The position numbers and the translations under genes were made by a program. From Amanita rubescens (Eukaryota; Basidiomycota; Agaricomycetes; Agaricales; Amanitaceae), in contig WION01000263.1 of the NCBI GenBank assembly GCA_015039365.1, positions 1 to 64,000 of the forward strand: DNA of 64,000 nt. The letters are read 5' to 3'. Under the pieces are notes generated by a model, which saw only the letters and a list, made by a program, of their open reading frames with translations, searched no databases and had not been told where the DNA came from. Positions 1 to 10,813 of this stretch are shown in pieces. The stretch's first letter is position 1. Every line of letters begins with the position of its first letter.

Positions 1-191
1 AACCCTAAACCCTAAACCCTAAACCCTAAACCCTAAACCCTAAACCCTAAACCCTAAACCCTAAACCCTAAACCCTAAACCCTAAACCCTAAACCCTAAA
101 CCCTAAACCCTAAACCCTAAACCCTAAACCCTAAACCCTAAACCCTAAACCCTAAACCCTAAACCCTAAACCCTAAACCCTAAACCCTAAA
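1..191. repeat. Telomeric repeat tract, CCCTAAA heptamer
   Basis: An uninterrupted run of about 27 copies of CCCTAAA begins at base 1 and ends at 'CCCTAAATTACC'. The C-rich strand reads inward from the left end, as expected for a chromosome end. The unit is seven bases (TTTAGGG on the G strand), not the six-base TTAGGG usual in fungi. No degenerate copies are seen. Confidence 0.97.
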
Positions 192-1430
192 TTACCATAT
201 TTTGTGATGCGCGCCGACCACTTGCGACGCGCTCGTCTTCTTCCTTTCCTTTTCCATTATGGTCTCGTACCCACCCGCATACTCTTTCCGACGTGACACG
301 AGGTATTACCTTTAGTTGCGAAGCCCACTAACGTTTGGGCTACTTTCCCTCGCCTCTTGCGCCGAGACCCTTAGTGGCCCTCACACCGCTTACTTGGTTG
401 CCTGCCGTCCTTTCGCAGGCGAATTTCATCGACCGACAGAGTTTGGGATTCGATTAGTTAGTCTTGAAGCCCCCGGACAATGGAGACTTTCAACGACATC
501 CCTATGGTGCCGTTAACCTGATGTTCACCTTGGGTGTCGTACGGCACCACCAAAGTGTTTGGTGGCTTGTAGACCACCTATTCCCAAGGCCGTTTCCCTT
601 CAGGCTTGCTCCCACTGCATTCGAAACGTCGAAGGGTGGTGGCAAGCTCGTTGCAAGCCCCCAAACACAGCGGTTGCATCTAAAATGATGTAGTAACAGT
701 GTCATTAATACAAATATTGTTTAAGTGCTTCCAAGCACTTACCTTCTTTTGAGGTAACCTTGGTACTGCCTATTCCTTCATCTGCACTCTTGCTGTGAAT
801 GTCAAACCTTTCCCGCTCAAGCTCTGAGCTTGGGTTCACATAAGTGGGTAGCTTATCGGCAATTTCTACATGAAACCGTCAACGCTCTAAGTCAAGGAAC
901 TGGGCCCGCTACTCACATTATATGGCCATTGATGTTCTGGAATGTAGGGATAACCCCACTTTTCCCCCTCCTTGTCTCTGAGCTCTCGCAAGCTGTCTAA
1001 TTCTATCCCTCAAGTTGGACTGCCTCGAAGGCAATGTGCTCGGACAATACATACTCTGGTGTGACGATGATTGCGCAGGCCTGTTTACACTCAGAGGGAT
1101 CAATCAAATGGAGCGTGAAATGTGCTCACCACCTCTGCTTGATTCAACACCAGTTCCTTCTCACTTCAAAGGATCATCGATCACAGACGATGCTCCACGA
1201 TGCGCGCTGGACTTTGACTCTAATTATGGCCGGTCACAGTTGTGACGACCTTCCATACTAGGAAGGAACGTCAAATTTCGACGCGCATGTGCCGAACATG
1301 TTCTATAGTATGTGTTCGCTTTTATAGCAAATAGGCTCATATGTTCATCCCCTAACTGTAGAATTTAATTTTTACTTTGGTGAAAACTATTATTTCTCTA
1401 CCTTGCTGCATCAAATGCATCTACATGATC
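192..1430. other. Subtelomeric gene-free stretch
   Basis: No reading frame here shows a recognisable domain, a convincing start or splice continuity. Only short overlapping frames occur on both strands. It is telomere-adjacent unique sequence with moderate GC, and I see no tandem repeats in it. Confidence 0.5.
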
Positions 1431-1436
1431 CATCCC

Positions 1437-1900
1437 AAAAAGGAGACGCTCACTGGCGATCGTCTCCTTTTCGGGAAAGTCTCCTTTTTTGGAGACATTG
1501 ATTTCTTAAACAGTCTCTTATTTTTTGAACGCTCTCAACTGCAAGTTCTGCAACATGTTCCTTATGAAGTTCATGTTGGAGTATATGGGATACGGAGGCA
1601 ATCACGGTGTGTCGTATTCCATTGTACGAGCCTTGGGCACTTTGGCGCAAGTACACGGGAAAGTCGGATTGATCCGACTTTCCATATTCGGTCATGCTTC
1701 CCGGTGGAAATTAACTGTATAGTTAATTTCCCGGTGCTAGTGGCTTGCTCATATGGACAGTACACCTCAGTTGTTTGTCGTACACGGCTGAGGTGAGTAC
1801 ATAATTATTCTACTTACATATGGTTTAGCTTACATTAGTGTAGTGATACTTCTACAGGTAGCTACACTCAATATAGTCGTTTGTCGTACACGGCTGAGTG
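1437..1900. repeat. Chain of perfect hairpins
   Basis: At least six self-complementary stems follow one another. 1437-1447 pairs with 1461-1471 (11 bp). 1479-1484 pairs with 1491-1496 (6 bp, T-rich loop). 1658-1669 pairs with 1672-1683 (12 bp, 2-nt loop). 1706-1716 pairs with 1721-1731 (11 bp, 4-nt loop). 1764-1770 pairs with 1788-1794. 1865-1870 pairs with 1895-1900. The last two share the loop sequence GTTTGTCGTACACGGC but have different stems that each still pair. There is no coding frame across the segment. Confidence 0.7.
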
Positions 1901-1992
1901 ATACTTCTACAGTTCATCATGACCATACAGTTTGAAACATTGATTGTGAATGATTATGGAAATAAATATGTACTAGCCTTACCAGTAATAAG

Positions 1993-4900
1993 TTAATCAC
2001 TGCCGCTTTCACTCTCTTCTTCTGCCTGATCACCTTCATCCTCAGCTGTGTGACTGTCATATTCTGACCCACCAGTGCTATCATTTTCTGCTTCTTCTTC
2101 CAGCTGTTTCTCATTTCCTTCCAAATTATTGTTTATACATCTGCCCTCTTGCATTCTTTCTTTATACTTAGGTGGTTTTCTTTTGTTTCTGGCTTTAGAA
2201 GTCTTGCGTGACAAAATTTTCTTTGTCAGCCTTTGAATGTACTGTGCTTTCTTCAACTGGTCCCTTCCAACTCCATGGTGCTGCAAAAGCTTTTGCAGCA
2301 TTGAGCCTTTTGTTCGTACTGCAGGGGCACTTCTAGCCTTCCTACTTCCCCTGCCTGTTCCAATTGCATCAATTTTGTATGTTTTGGGATTGGTGATAAT
2401 GCGGACTGATCCTTGGAAGACTTCCCATGGTTGTCCTCCATCTTGTTCCCTTCTGCTACTGGGAAGGCATTGGCAGTATGAGAAGATTTTGTCCAAGATG
2501 TCATCTGCCTCAGCAATGTCAGTTGCTGTGTGTGTCCTGCACCATTCCCAATACTGAAAGAGGTATCCTGGTTCTTGTGTCATGGTAATCCACAATCCTG
2601 GAAGTGGTGGATTCTCATCCTCCTTTGGAAGGTAGACAATCCGTCTATTTTGGAATGACACATGCCTCCTTCCTGGTACTGCACCACCCAAATTGGAATT
2701 GCATGCTGTGAACTGGCATTTTGTGATCTTCTGGTAGACAGATTCCAATGACCAGCAATTCATAGCATCCTTTAAAGACTGCAACTGCTCTGGTTCATTA
2801 ATAGCAGCTGTACTCCATGTATCATGAAGTGACATCCATATACACTGTGTGAGTTGGACAAATATATGAGCAGCAAAACCTGGCACATGGTGCATGGGAT
2901 CTATATTCTCCAGCTCCTGTGGCCATTCCCAGCGTTTCATTAATATCCATGGAGTTTGTTGAATGGTTCGTGTTACAAGTTTCCAGCTTGGTTGGTTCCC
3001 AATTGGATATCTCTCCACATCTCTATAGGCTTGCTGGATGGCTGTGAATGTTTTCCTCTTTTCTTGTAGAGGGACACCTATCCTTTGTATGACAAAGAGA
3101 TCATCCTTCTCTGGTAGCTCAGGGTGACAAGAGTCCAATGTAAGGTCTAGCTCATGGAGGAAAAACATTCCTTGTCGAGCAATGTTTGCTTGATACCTAA
3201 GTAAATAAAGGGCATTGCGCACAAATGTTTCTGTGATTGGTGGTGTGAAAACAATTGACTGCATTAGAAACTGGTGTAAGCCTGTCAATATCCCATAGTT
3301 GGGAGGTTGCATATGGTGCAGTTGCTCCTGCTGTTCTTTCAATGCCTTGAGTCTTTGTGCCAAGAATTCAAACCATATATTAGATGGCAACCAGAGCACT
3401 GGTGTACTCTTCATCATGGCATGAACCTTTTATCACCAGTCCATAAGCAACACATATTCTTGGTATCCAGTTGCTTACCATGTCATCTACATGCTCCATG
3501 AAGTCTTTCATTGCTGCCCCTCCTACCCTGTATTCATCTCTAACACCAAATGACTGTTTCTTGGCATGAATGCTGTATATCTCCATAACAGTTTTGTACT
3601 CATTCCTGAATCTTCTATTCAGTTGATATACATCCTGCAGTTTGAAGAGCTCTCTTGTGTTGTCAGCTTTTCTCAGTGCTTCATATGCCAAGTTATAGGA
3701 TTGGCGATAAAGGATGTGAGTTCTCTCTGATCTTGACCTTGGCATTTCAGCTTGCAAACCCCCATATAGTGACATAGTATTCAGATGATGAATGTTCCCT
3801 CTCAGGTAACCACATGCACCATAAAATGTCTCCAACTGGTCCAACCTCCAAAGACCAACAGTTGGAAAAGTGTTATTTGGTTGGATTGTGATCCCAATAT
3901 CATAGAGCAGTTCTCCGACTCTTCTGTCTTCCATGTAATCCCAATCCAAGGCTGGGTTTTCTTCTTTCAAGTTGTTCAAGGCATCTCCAAGGCAGCCATT
4001 TAACTCTTCTCCATCATGTGCTTCAGCCTGTGAAACCATTTTGCACCCTTTTATTTCCAGGGCAAAGAAAAAAGATCCAAACTGAGCCAAATGACCCTCA
4101 GCATCATCTTGGATCTAATTACTTTTCAGAATTTATTCTTAATGTTGAAAGTTGTTCACTTACAATTTCATGCATCTCTTCAACCATTCTTTCAAAGTGT
4201 GATTTTCTCACAGGATGGGTTTTGGGCATTTTTGTATGGCTTGAGGACTTGAATGATATATGTGCTTGATTTTCCCCAATATATACCTGTCCTATGTCAC
4301 CAATTACTCTTCGTAATGCCTTCATCAATATCTTTTCCCATAACTGGGTCTGTACCTCTGGAGGTACAACATTAGCCCATCTGGATGTATATGGATCTTG
4401 ATGAGCCATGCGTGGTAGAAATATTGACAGATTTGCTATTCCTATTTTTCCAAGTAGGGCATGTGGGAGTCTGCTCAAACGAAATGAGCGACTCCACCAT
4501 TCATCCCTTTTGCCCTGCTCAACAGGTGGATACAGCATTTCTATCTTGACATGATTGTCCTTGGAGATGGGGGCAGTGTTGCGGAGCACAGGTGATGTGT
4601 ATAACTCAACTGCCAATGCAAAATGAGGTTTTCTTGTGATCCAAATTAAGCTGTCGATGTCAATGGCGTAGTTAATGGTTTCAGGGATCACTGAATCTCT
4701 TTGCAAGTCCACATTGATGAACTTTCCCTCACTTGTTTTGCCTGTGACAAAGATGTCATCATTGATGATATCCTTTGAAAGCTGCATCATCTCTTCAGCA
4801 CCCATGCTGACACTATCTGTAATCTCAGCCTCTCCTCTCCTGGTTTCTATTGTGCTCTGGAACTGACTACTTGAATGGGGGCCAATCTGATCAAGGCTTT

Positions 4901-7077
4901 GTAATGGTGTGCTGTAGTTGGTAGGTGTTGAGTTCAGGTCTGTCTGACTAGAGTTGTGGGATAGTGAGCTGAGAGGCAAGGTGTGATGATCTGGTGTGCT
5001 GTAGAGGTTGGGAGGTAATGAATTGAGGTCAGTCTGACTAGTGTTTTGAAATGGTGTGCCAGGTGTTGAATGCAGGACAAATCCCATTAAATGTTCCTTG
5101 ACCATAAATGGGTTGTGGAGGTGAAAGATTTGGAAGAAATGAGAGGGTAGTCGATAACCATAGTCTCTGAATAACCTCCATGGAATATCAAGAAGCTTTC
5201 CAGCTATGTAAGCAAGTGACTTGTCTGCAAGTTGGATCACTGCATCAGATATGGGCTCCAGTTCATCCATTGTTGGACCACACTGGTAATCATCATAATT
5301 CCAGGTAAATGGATTGTATAGGCCAATTTTCCTTTTAAGAGCAGGAAGCTGAGGGGAAGCAATGGGTCTGGGAAAACGATGTATAGCTGTTTGAGCCACA
5401 TCTTTAGTTCCTCTATGCTGTTTTTGAGCATCTAATTGTGTGCTGTGAACCTGATGTCTTTCATCCCCTTCACTAGAGGTGTCATCCTTTGTATTATGCT
5501 CTGAGACCCCTGGTTGTCCAAGATGCCTTTTAGCTCCTTGAAGGGCAGGGTACCTGTCTAGCAATTGCTTCATGGTTCTGTATTTTGGAAGTGCAGGCAA
5601 GTTTGCTGCACAATCCTGACATGTTTCCATGGCATTGGTGTTCTTCTTGACATTTGACTGGAGGTTCATGTATGCTGGGGAATCATGCTGTAACATTCTC
5701 TCTACAACTGCAACTTCAGACAAGATGGCATCATCCTGCCCATGTATCTTGAGGAATGCATCTAGCTCATTCTTTGACAATTGGCTAAGTGCTTCAAATG
5801 ATGTTTTTACCATTTGAAAGGCATCATTACCCATGCGAATACGCATGACATGGCCACATGGAAAATGAGGTTTCTGCCACAGCCCTGTGACATCCCAAGT
5901 GACACCATTGGTCCAGATATGTTCTACCACTTGACATGTTGTTGCTCCACTGTCATAGCTATTTTGCACCCAGTTACGCTTGTCAATGCTGATGCTGACA
6001 CTATAGGACCACCCATGAAGTAGGCAAATGTTTCTCCAGGCGTGTGTCCCATGCCATTCTTCCCAATTTCCAGGCTCTGTCCCATTTTCATATCTCTCTT
6101 TTCCAAGTAGTTGGATGTTGTTGAGAGATGCAATGTATAGGAAGCAGTATTTGTGTCTTCCAGAATCATGTATGAATCCGACAAGGTCTTGCTTTGGGCA
6201 GGACCCTTCCACACCAAAGGATTTTCTGAACTCCTCAATTTCTCCAAAAGTAACTGGTTCTCTCCTGTTGATATACTCCATTGGAATGTACCTAGGGCTT
6301 GGTCTGCTTAGTTTGTTCCAGGAAGCAAGAAGCCATGCATTCATGAAAGTAGGAGAAACATGCTCTCCTGGATGTAATGTTTCAATATGATCCAGTACAT
6401 CAACCCAGACAATGGGCTTCATCAAGTAGTCATCTGAAATATATTAGGCACTAGTCAGGACCCCACAAAACACAGTTACCTGTTGTTGGTAAGTTGTCAG
6501 GAGTCCCTGGTCTGGTGCACATGACTTCTGACACTCTGTATGAACTACTGGAGTCATCAGAGGACACATTTTGATCACTCTGTTCACCCTGCATGAGTTC
6601 CCCATCTTCATTAGATTTGATTTCCATCATGGACATAGTTTGGATGATGGTTGTGATACCATGGGGCTGAACTTCTTGAACTTGTTGATTTTCTAGATTA
6701 ATTAACAACTGCTCCAATTCCTCTTGCTGTGTCTGCTTATGTGCTAGATTATGTGGCTCCTCTGTATCTACATTTGTGAGAATTCAAAGTTCACCAGTGT
6801 AAAACTCACCATCATCAAGCATTCCCATCAACTGCTCCAACTCCTCTTGCTGGCTTTCATACAGTGATGGATGTAATCTAGAACTCCCTTGGTTGTGTTA
6901 AGAGGCTTTTATTACATTGATGTTTCATGAAATTACCAATATGAGTGTCTGAATCTTTGCATACAATTGAATCACTGACACAATTAGGTTGTTGTAGATT
7001 TATATCATACCTTGATGCAGCTGTGCCAACATCCTGTCAATTTCTTGGTCTTGAGTTCTTCTGCATGATGAATCCAT
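1993..7077 (-). CDS. Large subtelomeric protein of unknown function, weakly Ulp1-like
   Basis: A multi-exon minus-strand gene. The likely start ATG is at 7077-7075 (MDSSCRRTQDQE), followed by short acidic exons ending near 7008, 6810 and 6480. A long exon (about 6425-4150) and two more C-terminal blocks (4090-3380 and 3417-1993) follow. A region near 5,900 reads VQNSYDSGATTC and an upstream segment has HKYCFLYI. The spacing recalls the Ulp1/C48 peptidase His and Gln-x5-DCG motifs, but the catalytic Cys position is Ser. The C-terminal half has the block STPVLWLPSNIWFEF and ends in an acidic, Ser-rich tail. The frame changes near 3,400-3,430 without an obvious intron, so the gene may be frameshifted. 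I do not recognise a named family, and the Ulp1 link is tentative. Confidence 0.55.
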
Positions 7078-7199
7078 CTGGCTGTTCTGATGAGGTGACA
7101 ACAAAAGAAAAGAGTCAGTGCAGTGTTTGGTCATGCATTTTCTCACAAAATCTTCATATCATGTGGCTTGGTATGATATGTACAATATGATGTTTCATT

Positions 7200-7470
7200 C
7201 TTCTGGCAATCTGTCCTGGACAATTGTCACAGACAATGTGACATGATATAAAAAGATGCAATCATGTGACCTGGCTCATTTTTTCACCAATGACTTCTTC
7301 TGGCTATAAATGTAAGCTGTTCAGATGCTTCTTTTGTTGGTTATTCTTAACTTTGCTTTGAATTAGTCAATGCTAGTTGGAAACAAGTATCTTTGGATAA
7401 TGAGCCAGGGGAAATACATCGTTTAATGATGCGTAAGTAGTAATAGTTTCAAATGGCTTTTTTCTGATTC
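7200..7470. other. AT-rich intergenic region between divergent genes
   Basis: This lies between the 5' end of the minus-strand gene at 7077 and the plus-strand gene that becomes open near 7,470. It is AT-rich with no gene, and presumably carries both promoters. No specific motif was identified. Confidence 0.35.
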
Positions 7471-8205
7471 TATGTATATGGTTGGGGTATTGAAGAAAAC
7501 TCACCAGAATCATACTTTACAGCTTATAAAGGAAGACCCAGGCTGGCATACAGCACACCAAGCAAAAATCCTTCCCCAATTTTACCTTGCTTTCAACCAT
7601 CTTCACCAACAGTTGTCCATGGCCCATCCCAACCCTCTCTGAGCTGTTGTACAAGTGCAAAACCTGTTAGCTCTGATGATAACAGTCCTGCATCAGCTTT
7701 TCAAATTGACTCTGATAATGATGAGTCATATGGTGCAGTCAGAGTTGGTGGTCAGAAGAGAAAAGCAGGCCAGATGTCTGCAGATAGCTCAGCATCTGAT
7801 TTGTCAGTTGTTTTCTCTCCCAGGAAGAAGGCAAAATCCAAGACAAAGATTGAAGGACTAGCTGATGAATTAGAGCCATACCGACAGATCCTGGGAAACC
7901 TGAAGAAAGACAATGAAAAGAAATATCAAAAACAGATTAAACAGCTTATCCAAAATTTAAGAGACAAGGAATTCTTACAGTCAAGTGTGGTTGACATAAT
8001 GGTTGGAGAGGTATGACATCCATATGGTAAATGCCACTGATAACTTACTTGAAATTAGGCAGTCCAGTGTTGTCCCCCTGTTGTTGAACAGTTTGTAGCT
8101 GTAGCTGCCCGGGTTGGAAGCATTGCTGTGAATAGTTTTGATAAACAATCATCTAAGGAGATTTTGCTGGCATTACAGTCATTTACCAAACAATTTAATA
8201 TCTAA
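7470..8205 (+). CDS. Small basic, coiled-coil-like protein of unknown function
   Basis: An open frame runs from about 7,470 (SPESYFTAYKGRPRLAYS) to 8010. It splices at GAG|GTATGA to an acceptor at 8057-8058, and the last exon 8059-8205 stays in frame and stops at TAA. The protein has a Ser/Pro-rich first half, a basic segment (SPRKKAKSKTK) and a Lys/Gln/Glu-rich helical stretch (about 7,850-7,990) that looks like a coiled coil. The start codon was not fixed; an upstream exon is likely. It sits divergently next to the large minus-strand gene. A decayed copy of its last exon is found near 17,795. No family is recognised. Confidence 0.5.
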
Positions 8206-8379
8206 GTTATCATGACATTGCTTTAATTATGATGAATGGAGCAACATGTATTGTTGACAAATGAGGTGCAGAAGGTCATGTAATGAATCTCAGGGGACCA
8301 CATAGATGCAAGGACAAGTTGATACAGCTGGCACAGTGGTGACTTGTACTAAGTCTGAAATACTTAATTAAACTCTGGA

Positions 8380-9529
8380 TTAAATGATACCACCACACTG
8401 ATGGCAAGCATATCTAGACCACATTTTCCCAAGTACTTCATCAACCCATCTATTGTTCACTTTCTTCTTCCAATTATGTGGCACATCCCCTGTTCTCAAC
8501 CACTCCCTCACTGCTGCAACCCTGTAACCAGAACCTGTCAGTTCCCAACTGGAGTGGGTGTTTGCATTCCAGCCTCTGACAATGGGCAGATTGGAAAGTT
8601 TTTCCAATTCATTTTCCCCTTCCAACAGACTCTGTTCTTGTAGAACTTGTGAGCACCTTTCATGATTCCACATGCCACACTTGACACAGAACCTTTGCCT
8701 CCCTTGACTTGGACTATAAATGGTACCACAATTACATGTCAAATTGACATTCTGTATTCATAATGATAATTGAACTTTAATACTTTAACAAATTAAATGA
8801 CAATACCAATATTAACCCCATTTTTGCATCTAAAGTCAGACGCCAAAAGAACCAATCAAGGGCAATTCTATGATGATATGGATTGACATCATCCAGATAG
8901 CTTATCTCCTGTACACCTGCTCAAATATAAGTTCAATGCTCCTGAAACACCTTGAAGACCTTGACCTACCATTGACTGATTTGCTTCCAATAATGTCTTC
9001 ATGATTTGAGAGCGCTAATTCATTATTTTCCATCATTAATGGTATCCCTTTGCTGAGTTAAAGGGAAGTAAGCATGTTCACCAATGGTACAATTGGTGCT
9101 AACCATTGCTCATCCAGAATGCCAGGCTGTAGGAGATGCTCCCTGGAATAGAACCAGCTGACTTTAAGCCAGGTCCTGCCATTCTTGCTGTTCCTGATTT
9201 CCCTGACAATGGCTCTCCAATATGTATTGGGGTCTATCTCAGCTGGTGACATATTTGGTTCCCACTGTAGGACAATGATGCTGGGAGATTACATGTATAC
9301 CAATATTAGCAAGTACAGAAAAACAAGCTTACTGTGATCCTGGAGAAACAGTGACCACTTCACCATCTTCCTGAGTTATGTCACAGCTGCTACAATGCTG
9401 GTATCTGTAAAAGTTTCTTTTGCCAGGAACCCATGTTTTCTTATGCTGGATCATGGCCTTTTGCTTCCTTGCTGGTTTAATGTTTGCCTTCCTGGGAGCA
9501 GCATGCCCTGATGATCTTGTTGCTACCAT
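8380..9529 (-). CDS. BAH-PHD-like zinc-binding protein
   Basis: A minus-strand gene with its start ATG at 9529-9527 (MVATRSSGHAAPRK). Exon 1 ends at a GTAAGC donor (9333) and exon 2 resumes at 9280. Exon 2 encodes TYWRAIVREIRN...TWLKVSWFYSREHL, the pattern of a bromo-adjacent-homology (BAH) domain. A later exon encodes a segment ending in LTLDAKMG. The last exon (about 8742-8380) has paired Cys/His residues in the order CNCG, FCVKCGMWNHERC and CHQCGG, resembling a PHD-type finger. Such proteins read chromatin marks; that role here is inference. It lies in the same AT-rich island as the JmjC-like gene. Introns were read by eye. Confidence 0.6.
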
Positions 9530-9599
9530 GGTTGAGATATGAATGTTTGACTTTGTTTGAATTTTTATATCAACAATAACACAAGTCACATGATGGGAT

Positions 9600-10407
9600 G
9601 TGTATTGGCATAGCTATGACAAATAATGCAAGGGGTTGGCTTACAACTGTATCACTGTGTGTGTGAGTGAAAGCAAGTGTAAATGAATGAGCACAGTCAA
9701 GACTGGACCAAGAAGGTGGGCTCCAGTTGTAACAACAAATGGAGGCTGAATTGGGTGCAACCTCTGAGGTTTCAGCTTGTCCTGAATGAGTTCAGTAGCA
9801 CTAAGAAGTGCCACCCAGCCTTGGTTGCACTCAGTTGCTCTCAGACAAAGAGATGGAAATGAGTGAAAGGTAAACTGTACTTGAGGGTATGGGCCGCTGC
9901 AGGGCACGGCAGGTCCGAGGCCCTCATTAAAATTATTTTAAGTGATTAAAGAATACAGCATTGTCACTGTGGGTAATGGTCAGGTTTCAAGTACGACGTG
10001 GGGGGGCAGGTGTGAGGCGGTGAAACACTGCAGAGTGCTCTGGGTTGTACCCAGCACTGCAGGTGCCATGCACAATAGTGCACAGACTTAAGCTAAGACT
10101 GATCTGAGGGGAAGGGGAACTCCAATTCTCGTTCGTAGCTATCATATACAACTACATGTGACATGTACTTATAGTAACTACCATGCGCTTACCATGTGGT
10201 TGTGGTCTGACATATTCCGACATATTCCCGTGCATCCGACGTACTCCAATGAATTCCCACGCATCGGAGCGGAGCAGATCGAAGCAGATCGAAAGCAGAT
10301 CGAAGGCGGATGGTGGAGGACATCTTTGGAAGGCTTTGGAGCATGCTGCACACTGTAACAGGATTCCATCTGTTACAGTGGGCATTAAGTGTGATGTGTA
10401 GGGGGTT
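9600..10407. other. Gene-free stretch before the first solo LTR
   Basis: No supported gene. Near 10,195-10,350 is a GC-richer patch with short imperfect repeats such as CATATTCCGACATATTCC and repeated GAGCAGATCGAA. Both strands give only short overlapping frames. Confidence 0.4.
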
Positions 10408-10411
10408 ACGG

Positions 10412-10809
10412 TGAAACGATCAGAAGAAGGCTGATGCGGAAGTGCGTTCAGCCAAAGGGGCTTTGGAGGTCAGTCCTGGGGGTGCCTTGGAGGCAGAGAG
10501 GGTGCCGAAGGCGAAGGTGAACGAGTGGAAGGTGTCCGAAGCACCAAGGAATGAAGGGAACGAAAGGAATCGAACTCGGAGCAGTAATGGGGTGATAATT
10601 CGCTAACTACAACTACGTACAAGGTGGTATATATACTACGGAGGCATGAGGTAACCATGTGATGAATCCTGCACTGAGTCCGAGGGTCTGTGCGCATATC
10701 CGAACTCAAACGATCATCCTCCGGGGTCGAGTATAGGCTCGGAGTGCTTCGGGGAGCTTCGGAAGGTTTCAGAGATTGGTTCCAACGTAGCCGGAATCGG
10801 CTCGTTACA
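10412..10809 (+). mobile_element. Solo LTR, copy 1
   Basis: A 398-bp GC-rich unit running from TGAAACGATCAGAAG to GGCTCGTTACA, with the TG...CA ends typical of LTRs and a short terminal inverted repeat (TGWAACGA). It is flanked by the 4-bp direct repeat ACGG (10408-10411 and 10810-10813). It contains a TATA-like GGTATATATACTAC near 10,625. No internal retrotransposon region is attached, so it is a solo LTR. It is near-identical in layout to the copies at 12825 and 13358. Confidence 0.8.
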
Positions 10810-10813
10810 ACGG

